From contig JAVSCG010000025.1 in the NCBI GenBank assembly GCA_037367355.1, positions 1 through 40,000 of the forward strand: a stretch of 40,000 nt of DNA, written 5' to 3'. Below are positions 31,751-40,000 of the stretch, piece by piece. The number at the start of each line of letters is the position of its first letter. Position 1 is the stretch's first letter. The notes beneath the pieces are model-generated. The model searched no databases. It had not been told where the DNA came from and saw nothing but the letters and a program-made list of their open reading frames with translations. The position numbers and the translations under genes are program-made. The stretch is from Neoscytalidium dimidiatum. Lineage: Eukaryota > Ascomycota > Dothideomycetes > Botryosphaeriales > Botryosphaeriaceae.

Positions 31751-32114
31751 GGTTGACCTCTCTTCGGGACGGGTCGGCGAAGACGTGATGGCGGTTTCAG
31801 CTGGACTAGTTGGTGAGAAGTTGATAGACGACGGCAGAGCAGTCGTTATGCGTGCGATAGGCTGTGCTTGCGGAGTGCGGACAAGCGTTGCTGCTGGGCG
31901 GGTCTGGAGAAGCTGAGGTATGTAGGCGCTGACGACGTCTTAGCGCAGCCTGCGGCTGTGGCACGGGTCCCTGCCAGTGCTGAAGCTCTGCCGCAAGGTT
32001 GCCTCGCAGCTTCAACACCACCGCTGCCCATCCCGCCTCTCGCCCCTACACTCCGCCTTAAATTGGCCCTCTTCCTCCTGATCTCCTCTTGACTGTCCGT
32101 TGCAGCTCGCCATC
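31751..32114. promoter_or_regulatory. shared divergent promoter of VPS55 and PRE5
   Basis: 364 bp between outward-facing starts. No clear proteasome-associated control element was found by eye. Confidence 0.45.
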
Positions 32115-32985
32115 ATGTTCCGCAACAACTACGACAACGACTCCGTGACTTTGTATGCTCTACACCTCGGCCACCATAGCAGCAGCGCTGACAGCTCGCA
32201 GTTCACCCCAGGGCCGTATCTTCCAGGTTGAATATGCACAGGAAGCCGTGAAGCAGGGATCGGTTGTCGTCGGTGTCGCCAGCAAGACCCATGTCGTCCT
32301 GGCCGCAATCAAGGTAAGCAACCTCCGCAGTCCATATCCAGTGCCGCCAATCAATACGACTAACAACACCTCCCGCACCGTAGCGTAACGCCGAGGAGCT
32401 CTCGTCATACCAAAAAAGATTATCCCGATAGACTCGCACTACGGTGTCGCTCTCGCCGGTCTCGCCTCGGACGCCCGCGTGCTGTCCAACTTCATGAAGC
32501 AGCAATCGCTAGCCTCACGCCTCACCTACGACCGAGCTATCCCGCTCGCTGAGATCACGTCACGTATCGGCGACCGCGCGCAGTCAAACACCCAGCACTA
32601 TGGCAAGAGGCCTTATGGCGTTGGCCTGTTGATTGCTGGCGTCGATCAGAAGGGTCCGCACCTATTCGAGTTCCAGCCGTCAGGTGTGACGCAGGAGATG
32701 GCTGCGTGCGGCATTGGAGCACGTAGCCAGATGGCTAGGACGTATCTCGAGCGCAACCTCGACCAGTTCGAGAAGTCGTCTCGCGAAGAGCTGATCAAGC
32801 ATGCTTTGCGTGCCCTCAAGGAAAGCTTAAGCCAGGACAAGGAGCTGACAGTGGACAACACCAGCGTAGGTGTGGCCGGTGTTGGTGAAAACTTCAAGCT
32901 GTATGAGGGAAGTTCTGACCAACTGGCTGGAGACGACTTTCGAGAACAGGAAGGCGGTGCAGAGGGCATGGAGGTTGACACATAG
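32115..32985 (+). CDS. PRE5: 20S proteasome subunit alpha 6 (Pre5/PSMA1), one-base frame break
   Basis: Exons 32115-32152, 32202-32313 and 32384-32985 with introns of 49 and 70 nt (CTGAC and CTAAC branches). The N-terminus [20 protein letters not shown], then [13 protein letters not shown], is the alpha-subunit signature with the gate-forming tail. [43 protein letters not shown] and [11 protein letters not shown] identify alpha 6 (yeast Pre5, human PSMA1). At the A6 run 32412-32417 one A is missing: YQ must be followed by [11 protein letters not shown], but the literal frame stops at TAG soon after. With one more base the exons total 251 codons. Pre5 is essential in yeast, so a sequencing error in a homopolymer is the likely cause. 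Confidence 0.93.
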
Positions 32986-33260
32986 AGTGGCGGTTATTTA
33001 GGGAGACGCCGGAGATTATGATAGACGCGTTTCTGACCATAGCATGATGGCAAATATCAATGAAATGGCTCTAATGACTTGCTTTGTGGTGTGGTGGGAC
33101 ACCAAAGAATCATGGTGGATATCGAGGCGTCCACGTGCCCGCGAGTCGCGCTCGCGCACTTCAGACATCATTGACAACGCGTACCTTCCGGAACGTCAAG
33201 CCTCCTCGTCTTCTCCATCGCGGCACACAACACAACCACGCCAACCCAAACACTGCTTCG

Positions 33261-33833
33261 ATGGCTCCTTCGCAAACACTTTACCCTCGAGCAACCGTCA
33301 AGCGCATCGTTAAAGCTCACAGCAACCGCCCGATAAGCAAAAACGCTGACATCATGGTAAGCCTGCTCCCCGCTGCCGCCCTGCTCCAATCTGGTCTCTC
33401 AACATCGGTAAAAGCAGAGCAATTAGTAGAGCACTATCACTCACCCATTGCCCCCGCCTACAGATTTTTCTCGACATGCTCTTCATGAATGAGTACGCAT
33501 TGTCTGCTCTCTCCACCCACCAAATCGCACGATTTTCCGCTACGCAACAACACTCAGACCCCCGACCGTAATTCCATACCATACACCGAGAATACTGAAG
33601 GGACCACCCCAAGCTACAAGTGACTAACGTTCATTACGAATATAAAATAGCCTCGTCCGCGAAGCCAGCATCAAGTCCAAGCAAGCCGGCGAGCGCGGCA
33701 TCTCGGCGCGGTCTGTTCGGAAAGTCCGGGAGGTAATTTGTTCACCCGCACACATGAATATGACCTCTTCTTGTTTCGATACCGGTGGCTGATTGCTGCT
33801 CGCAAGACTTCCCTGAGGAAGTTTAAGGGTTGA
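33261..33833 (+). CDS. WIP1: CENP-W-type kinetochore histone-fold protein, four small exons
   Basis: Exons 33261-33356, 33464-33492, 33651-33732 and 33807-33833 give 77 aa; each junction keeps frame. The protein starts MAPSQTLYPRATVKRIVKAH, continues SNRPISKNADIM, IFLDMLFMNDLVREASI, KSKQAGERGISARSVRKVRE and ends TSLRKFKG. This is one histone fold (three helices), with the TLYPRxTVKRIVKAH start and SARSV/RKV end of fungal CENP-W (Wip1). CENP-W pairs with CENP-T at the inner kinetochore. Exon 2 is only 29 nt, and automatic gene finders would easily miss this gene. Introns are 107, 158 and 74 nt. Confidence 0.8.
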
Positions 33834-34238
33834 ACTCTGGTTAACCGCCAGCAACGGCTGGTGAGAGCCTGTGATTACATCGGACTGAGTGTTGCATGGT
33901 GTTTTTCGGTACGTAATGAGTGAAACTGTTCAGGTCGTATGGCGTTATGGGATCATGGCATTTAGAAGACCCCATGATACCCGTACATGTAAATGCGCAG
34001 TAAGGAAAGGATCAGCAGGGTATTGAAAGTCATTAATCTTCGAAAGTTACATTGTGCTATGCAGCCAATCCCGCCCCTCAAAAGATGTTAGTGATCACAA
34101 TTGTGTAAGCTGACAGACTGGACTATATCATGCGGATTCGCACCATGCTTATCAACCAATGTGTTTGCTGCTGCACCCACGTCAAGCCTACAGGAATAGC
34201 TCTAAAGAAAATGAATGCATATTGCAGACCCAAGGAGT
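33834..34238. other. convergent 3' intergenic region
   Basis: 405 bp between the ends of the CENP-W gene (+) and MAK10 (-). No gene, RNA or repeat was seen. Confidence 0.45.
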
Positions 34239-37200
34239 CTACGTACTCTTCCCTGGAATCTCTACCTTCGGCACTATCCACCAGTCATGGTACTTCTTCC
34301 CCGGCTCTGCTTCTCCCATCTTCACTCCCTTGGCCTTCACAATGTCCGCCAACCTCTCCTCGGTCGTCAACTTTGCCAAAGTGACACCAGCGAGACCTGT
34401 CGCAATACAAGATAGCAACACGTTTTGTACATTCTAAAGTATTCGTTAGCCAATCACCGTACGATCAAGTCCGGCAAATTCTTACCTTCTCCCATGCCTC
34501 TTTGACGCCTTCGCTCTTGGCCGCCTTCGCCCCGAGCTTCTTCAATGCCGATATCTCACTCTTCGCCTCCTTGACCATGTTTTCAACATCGTGTGTCAGC
34601 CTGTAGACGATATCCTGCAACGGACGATCCGGTGCGTCGTACGGCCCGAACGGATGTAGGTCCTTATCGAATTCTTCAAACGGCGGCAGACGGGGCGTGT
34701 CGATTAGCAAAAAGGGTTTCATGCGAAGTTCGTACCGTAGGGACGGTTGACCAAAGGGACGAGACGGTGTCGGTACGGCGTTAAGGTAGTGAAGTAGAGT
34801 ATAGAGCTGTTGCGGTCAGATGGAGCGTACCACGAATGACAGGGGATCTGCTCACACTGCAGAGAGCTTCCGCGAGGGACGAGCTACCCTTGGTCCTGTG
34901 TAGCATGCTTTCGACGTGCCTCTGCGTCTCGAGAAGCTCAGCCGCATCCTCATCCTGATCGGCTTGCATGAAGCGCGCATGCCGTTGGCCGACGAAAGCT
35001 AAGATACGCTCAAGCAGGTCGACCCGCGACGCCGAAATGCTGGAGAGCCACCAGTACATGCCTGCTCGCTCGTCGGACAGATAAATTTCTTGCTCGAACC
35101 CGAGTTGAACGATCCATTCCATCTGTCGAAGCTTCATGTGATAAACCCAGGATGCAAAAGGGTACAGGAGGATGTCATCTGTCACCTGATGCAGCTCTTG
35201 GTCCAGAACCTGGATCTATGATGGAGCAAGAAAACACGGTATGATGAGCTGTTGTTCTTCTAATGAAGCAGAAGCTTTGGGAGAGAGACATTGCTTACGT
35301 CTGATTCCAGGTTATTGAAGGCTATCAAGTTATGGCAAAGCATTCGGCGAGTCCGACAACGATTCTGGCAGAGGCTTGTCAAGGCTTCAAGATAGTTCTG
35401 CACAAGTCAGAATCGCCCAAATTTGGTAATGTCCCCGAACACACCTGTGCAGTCCTGTTCGTAAAGTCGTTAACTAGCGACGCCATAATTGCCCGCCTAT
35501 CGGGGAACAAGCGGATTTTGCGACGTCTCGAAAGACCAGTTGACTGGATCAAGAACCGCATCTTTGGGCATAACGAGCTCTTCCAACTCTTTACGAAGGA
35601 GCTCCTCATACATCTCATTGGGATTTCCGAATACTAGATTCGCCAGACAGGCACGGGAGTATGTAAGAGGTTGAGGTCTCCGAGAGTTGAATTCCCAAAT
35701 ATAGGACTAAATAGTTGGTAAACTCTGTCAGTCTATACATATTATCTAAAGCCGCAAAAGCCACTAACGTGTAGGGCTTACCATGATTTCTTGAGGACTT
35801 AGGGTCTGCAGCTTGGTACCTCGGACAACCTCCAAATTGTCCTGACACAGCTCTAAAAGAACTTGACAAGCATCGGCAAAAGGCAGTTCAACCACCGGTC
35901 TTGGAGGGACTGTGCTTGCTAGCCGTCGTTGAATTTTGGAGCTGAAGGCGTCCTTCACAGGAGTGCCTATCGGATGGGATTCTTGTGTTTCCTGAAGGTG
36001 TTGCCGCACTTCTATCCACTCGTCTTCTTGCTGGTCGAGCGGATTGTCAGGTGATGTCACGACGAGTAGCTTTTCCCGCAATGCCAATCTTGACAATAGA
36101 GCCTGCCTAGCACTCTCTCCTAGCAGTACCGTCTTACTATCCATCGTTAGTGACATATAGTACCGGGATAGAAGATTGGGTGTACGAACTCTTGGCCCCA
36201 TTTCCCTTCTTTTCCTACCCATTCCCTAGCTTGTTGCAGTACATTGATGATCTCCTCTTCAGAAAACCTGGTCAGGAGCTGTCTACTGTATGTATGCGTT
36301 GAGAAGTCTTCTTCTTCAAAGTAATCCCTAGACGTGATTCTCTGGATAACGTTGTCGCAATACTTGACAAGTGCGAGACAGTAAGCACGCAGGACCATCA
36401 ACAAGGGCGATTTGCCACCCGGGTAGGTGTAAATCGGAGATTCATCACGCAGCTCGGGTACTGTGGGTCCTGGACGGTTCGATGAGCGATGAAAGAAGGC
36501 TTCATCCAGTGTCCTGGGCTCCGGCCAAAGGAGCCTATCGATGTGAACTGACACGAAGAGGGTCTGTGACAAAGGGTAGCCTTGGTGCCAGGCCATCTCA
36601 TAGCATAACAGCTGGTCAATGATGCCAATGATCTCCTCTGGTAGAAGCTCCGTCAAAGGATCGAAGTCTTCCTCAAGCGTCTCGCCTGGTGCCAGAAATC
36701 CACTATCCATTTTTGGGTCCATAATCTAGAAGACATGAGGAAATTGCACTTTATGGAAGGGCAATGATTTCACGTACTTCAAGAGCCCCGACGGACTCGA
36801 ACAGCGTGAAATACTCATCTTTCACGAGTTGTCCGGTGCTGAGTGCTGCAACATGTCAGCAGTGACTACACAGGATTCGTCGAGCATGAGGGCAACTTCA
36901 AAATTCCTCGGGAGACAAAAACTCAAGGAGGAACATCGAAGGTCTCGATGCTTGACTCTGATGCAGGACAAACGACGAAAAGATGACTTGAAATGGAGAA
37001 GGAGAGATGGGGATCGGGCGTTACCAGTGCAGGCCTCTGTGAAATGGGAGGTGATGTCAACCGCGTTTGGATTGCCGTTGGGCACAGGGCGAGATTTGAT
37101 TGTGGTCGGCGGAACGGGCTGGGCTGACTCCTGGGCTACGCCTTTTGGCGGTCGCGCGTACGCGTCAGCGTCGAATGCACTGCTCCGGAGCTGTGTGCGG

Positions 37201-37280
37201 TTCTCACCATGATCGGGAAGTGCAGCATACTCCTCCTCGAGGCGGACGCGGGCTGTTTCTGCCGATGGGATATTTAGCAT
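34239..37280 (-). CDS. MAK10: Mak10/Naa35, auxiliary subunit of NatC N-terminal acetyltransferase; one-base frame break
   Basis: Nine exons: 37280-37025, 36845-36778, 36725-36219, 36132-35782, 35706-35445, 35397-35299, 35215-34856, 34806-34486 and 34433-34239 (about 805 aa). The hallmark Mak10 start is GQLVKDEYFTLFESVGALE, then IMDPKMDSGFLAPGETLEED. Helical segments follow (LLCYEMAWHQGYPLSQTLFV, SYIWEFNSRRPQPLTYSRA, IQVLDQELHQVTDDILLYPF, LYTLLHYLNAVPTPSRPFGQ). Naa35 anchors the catalytic Naa30 to ribosomes. In exon 5 near 35507-35511 one extra base separates WSFETSQNP from FPDRRAIMASLVNDFTNR; exon 5 is 262 nt where 261 is required, which agrees. An in-frame ATG at 37352 would add 24 residues. 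The exon 4 acceptor (TAAG at 36133) is the one that keeps frame. Confidence 0.9.
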
Positions 37281-37605
37281 GCTGGCGGGCGCTGCGGGGA
37301 GCGTCGCAGAGCTTGGGCGTGCGCAAACCTTGGGCCAGGCCGTCGTCGGCATCAGCGGGCGCTTGGTGGTCGACGCCGGGTATCATGTTCAGGCACACAC
37401 ACGGTTTCGCGGGTGGTGGTGGCACGTCTGAGGCACGGCGAAGAAGTTGTCATTGAGATTGTTGTAGGATCGCGCTCTACTGCGATTGCCTGAACCCCAT
37501 CATACAAAATGCACTCCAGTCGGCCGCGCTAGTTGCAGCCTCGCATCCATGCCCTTTATACCTTCCTTCGCACTTCCATCACTTTTAAACAGCTCAGCTT
37601 CGCGT

Positions 37606-37956
37606 CTAGGAATCTTTGGCGGCGGCCTCGGTGGCGGCCTGGTTGGCGCTGTTCAGGCTCTTGTTCTCGCCCTGCTTGCCATTCTATGCCCATCCGTCAG
37701 CCCGAAGCCCTCGAGACGCAGCTCAATCATGCGCAGCCATTGTCACCTACCTCCCACTTGGCGAACCTGAGATCCGACTCGCCGCGGCGAGAAGCGGCTA
37801 GCCTCTGCTCCTCCTTGAGAGAGCGACGGACGACGCGCGAGGCGATCGTGAGGTAGCGGTTGTACCTGTGGGGACGTCCATTGTCAGCGCGCGACGGTGC
37901 AATTGCGGCCGGGAGGGCGCATACGTGAGGCCAGCAGCCTTCCAAGCGAATGCCAT
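37606..37956 (-). CDS. ATP15: ATP synthase F1 subunit epsilon, mitochondrial
   Basis: Exons 37956-37925, 37865-37751 and 37683-37606 give 74 aa. MAFAWKAAGLT joins YNRYLTIASRVVRRSLKEEQ, the invariant pattern of mitochondrial epsilon, followed by FAKWENGKQGENK. The protein sits in the central stalk of F1 with gamma and delta. Introns are 59 and 67 nt. The tail (ANQAATEAAAKDS) is a low-complexity Ala-rich end typical of filamentous fungi. Frame intact. QCR2, another nuclear respiratory gene, is the next gene upstream on the same strand. Confidence 0.92.
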
Positions 37957-38297
37957 TGTGAGTGCGACTGTGGTTGATTGAAGTTCGAGAGGTTGGATGC
38001 ACGGCGGCCGCGAGCTTGCTTGCACGTTGGATCCCTCCGAACTTCGTCGGAGCTAGACCGGAATGTTCGAGCACGTGACTCGTGCTCCCGCTCCCACCCG
38101 CTTTGACTGACATGCCACGAGCTTTGCGAAACACCAGCATGACTTCCTTGCGATCCGGAGCTTGTGTTGACTCGAATCCCTCCTATGCACTCATCTCATG
38201 AAGTTCAACAAATGAAATTGGTCTTTGTATCCACAAATACACCACTCTAGATAATGGTACAACCAGCGTGACCTTCCGTCCTCCCCGATTTCTCTAT
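37957..38297. promoter_or_regulatory. ATP15 promoter and QCR2 3' flank
   Basis: 341 bp between two minus-strand genes. No additional gene was seen. Confidence 0.4.
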
Positions 38298-39853
38298 CTA
38301 CACCTTCAGGCCAAGCTCCTCCGCGTAGGGTAGTGCAAAAAGATCTCCAACGGTCGACACCGATGCCTTCGACTCGAGCAGCTCCTTGGCGGCCTGTAAG
38401 GAATACTATGTCAGCGACTGTTGTCCAGATTTCATGCCGAAAGCAACCGACCTTCTTGACAGCCTCCTCCGAGACACCATCGATGGCCTTGGCGGTCTCA
38501 TCAAGCTGGTAGGGCTTGCCACTCTGAACCAAGCCGGAGCCGGTTAGCTCAAGGCTGCCGAAAATAGTCTGACCGTGCTCCAGCTCCAAGTACTTCGCGC
38601 GAGCCTTAGCCTTCTGGATATCCTCGCTCTTGATATTACCGCCCGCAATCTCCTGCAGCGTCTTGACAGCCTCAGCGGCAGCCCCAGAAACATCCTTCGC
38701 CGCACCACTGATGGTGACTGTGAGAAGGCCAGCATCGGAGTAGATGAGGCTCTTAGTGTCAACATTCGCACCGGGGAACTTCACGCCGACCTTGGATAGA
38801 AGAGAGAAGCCGGAAGTCCACTTGATCTGCGACTGGCCGCCAAGGAGGGAACCGAGGACGGCAATCTCGGGCTTGTAGAAGCCGCCGGTGTAGGAGCTAG
38901 AGCCAGGGAAAGCAATGATGATGGTGTTCTTGCCTGAGTGGGCGATGCGTTCCTCACCACCGTAGTACTTAGTCTGGGTAGACTCGAGAGCCTTGGGGGT
39001 CGAGGGGACGCTTGAGAAGAACTCGCCAACCCACTTCGTCAGCTCGCCATGGTCAGCGCCGTTCGCGACGACCGCAAAATTAGGCTTGCCGTATGCCTGC
39101 GAGGCGAACTCGGCGACAGTCTCGGGCTCGAGGTACTTCGAATAGGCGGCGGAGGTGGTGGGGACGAGCGGAGTACCCAGGCCACGGTGGAAGGCCAGGC
39201 CATGGACCGAGTTCAGAGCAAGCTCGCTGGTGTTGGCGAGGCTCTTCTTGTGCGCGAGGTGGATGAGCGGGATGACCTCCTCGTGGAGAACGTGCGCTTA
39301 GGTAGCCTATCAGCATATATTCCTTCACTGTCAAGTCCAATGGCACCTACGGGCGAATTTGGTCTGGGTCGCAACCTCGGCAAGCAGCTCGACGAAGTAG
39401 GGCAGGTCATCGCGGAGGAACTTAGTAGCAAGGACAAGGTTCTCGCGGGAGTGGTAGGGCAGGAGCTCAGCGCCAAGCAATTCAGACTCGCGGACAATGC
39501 GAAGGGCAGACCTGCGCTCGGTGTTCTACGGCGCAGATTGAGATGTCAGCACTGTGTTTGAGATAGCGGACGAGCGGCAGCGGTCTCCAGCGCACCTTGA
39601 AGGCGAACTTCTCCAGAGCCTCGGTCAGACCAGGGAGCGGCTGGTACCGGGTGCCAGCCTTGGAGACAAGAGCCAGAGTGGTGGTGGGACCGGGAAGGTC
39701 GCGACTGGCGAACTTGACGCCGGAGTTGTCGCCCGTCTGGTACTGGAAAGAGCCTGAGGCGGGAGCTGCCAAACCGCGGCGGTTGGCGGGCTGAGCGCAT
39801 TGGCGGCGCAGAGCACGCTGAGCGTGGCGTCCGACAGACTGGCGCGACAGCAT
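38298..39853 (-). CDS. QCR2: cytochrome bc1 complex core protein 2
   Basis: Exons 39853-39596, 39525-39351, 39296-38452 and 38393-38298 give 457 aa, all junctions in frame. The Arg-rich N-terminus MLSRQSVGRHAQRALRRQ is a mitochondrial targeting sequence. VKFASRDLPGPTTTLALVSK and GTRYQPLPGLTEALEKFAFK start the M16 peptidase-like fold. TERRSALRIVRESELLGAEL and HEEVIPLIHLAHKKSLANTS continue it. The HxxEH zinc motif of active processing peptidases is absent, as expected for Qcr2. The C-terminal half has YGKPNFAVVANG and FSLLSKVGVKFPGAN. It is a matrix-side core subunit of complex III. Confidence 0.94.
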
Positions 39854-39975
39854 TGTTGCGAGGAGCGGCGTCGGACGACGGAGAACGGGGCGGGTTGGAG
39901 CAATGGGTGATGAAGGTGGTTTTGCTGGCGTTGACGGCGGCCGACGAAGTTGCAGTTCTGAAAGCGTGTGCTGTA

Positions 39976-39980
39976 ATTGG
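39976..39980 (-). promoter_or_regulatory. CCAAT box upstream of QCR2
   Basis: ATTGG on the plus strand, i.e. CCAAT reading toward QCR2, about 123 bp before its ATG. The Hap2/3/4/5 or HapB/C/E complex binds CCAAT and controls respiratory genes in fungi. This single match is suggestive only. Confidence 0.4.
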
Positions 39981-40000
39981 CTGTCGGGACCCAGCCGCCA

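Overview
The window is nuclear DNA from a filamentous ascomycete (Pezizomycotina, probably a dothideomycete; the class is an inference). Evidence: dense genes on both strands, about 50 short introns with GT...AG ends and CTAAC/CTGAC branch sites, Q/P/S-rich linkers, and a set of conserved single-copy fungal genes (Pre5, Scc4, Mak10/Naa35, Cdc123, Cwc21, Loc1, Vps55, Vps68, ATP synthase epsilon, Qcr2, a CENP-W type histone fold). No operons, rRNA, tRNA, CRISPR array or intact transposon was seen.

Layout. 1-1825 (+): C-terminal part of an Ede1-like endocytic scaffold with a UBA domain. 2.7-5.1 kb: gene-poor, with one unrecognised membrane protein and one candidate small protein. 5.5-6.7 kb (-): Wwm1-like WW protein. 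7.5-8.6 kb (-): 2EXR/F-box-like protein. 9.5-10.8 kb (-): FAD-dependent oxidoreductase (DAO/Tda3-like). 11.6-12.8 kb (+): orphan protein. 13-15.2 kb: divergent CWC21 and CDC123. 15.4-16.1 kb (-): five-exon cupin protein. 16.9-20.4 kb: divergent dihydropyrimidinase (PYD2-like) and M20 carbamoylase/beta-ureidopropionase (PYD3-like), a likely nitrogen-scavenging pair with GATA sites between them. 20.7-22.1 kb (-): secreted-looking FMN alpha-hydroxy-acid dehydrogenase. 23.9-26.4 kb (-): SCC4/MAU2 cohesin loader, divergent from an alpha/beta hydrolase (MGL2/EHT1 type) at 26.8-28.5 kb (+). 28.6-30.4 kb: divergent LOC1 and VPS68. 31.2-33 kb: divergent VPS55 and PRE5. 33.3-33.8 kb (+): CENP-W. 34.2-37.3 kb (-): MAK10/NAA35. 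37.6-38 kb (-): ATP15. 38.3-39.9 kb (-): QCR2.

Main observations. (1) VPS55 and VPS68, which in yeast form one endosomal complex, are neighbours facing each other. (2) Two successive steps of reductive pyrimidine/hydantoin catabolism are head to head. (3) Six conserved genes carry reading-frame breaks (eight single-base shifts plus an exact 25-bp tandem duplication in SCC4). Exon arithmetic closes to whole codons once each break is allowed for. Because the genes include PRE5 and SCC4, which are essential in yeast, and some breaks lie in homopolymers, sequence or assembly error is more likely than pseudogenes. (4) VPS55 has an apparent GT-TG intron. I did not find a convincing wholly new system; the rest is mostly ordinary housekeeping sequence.
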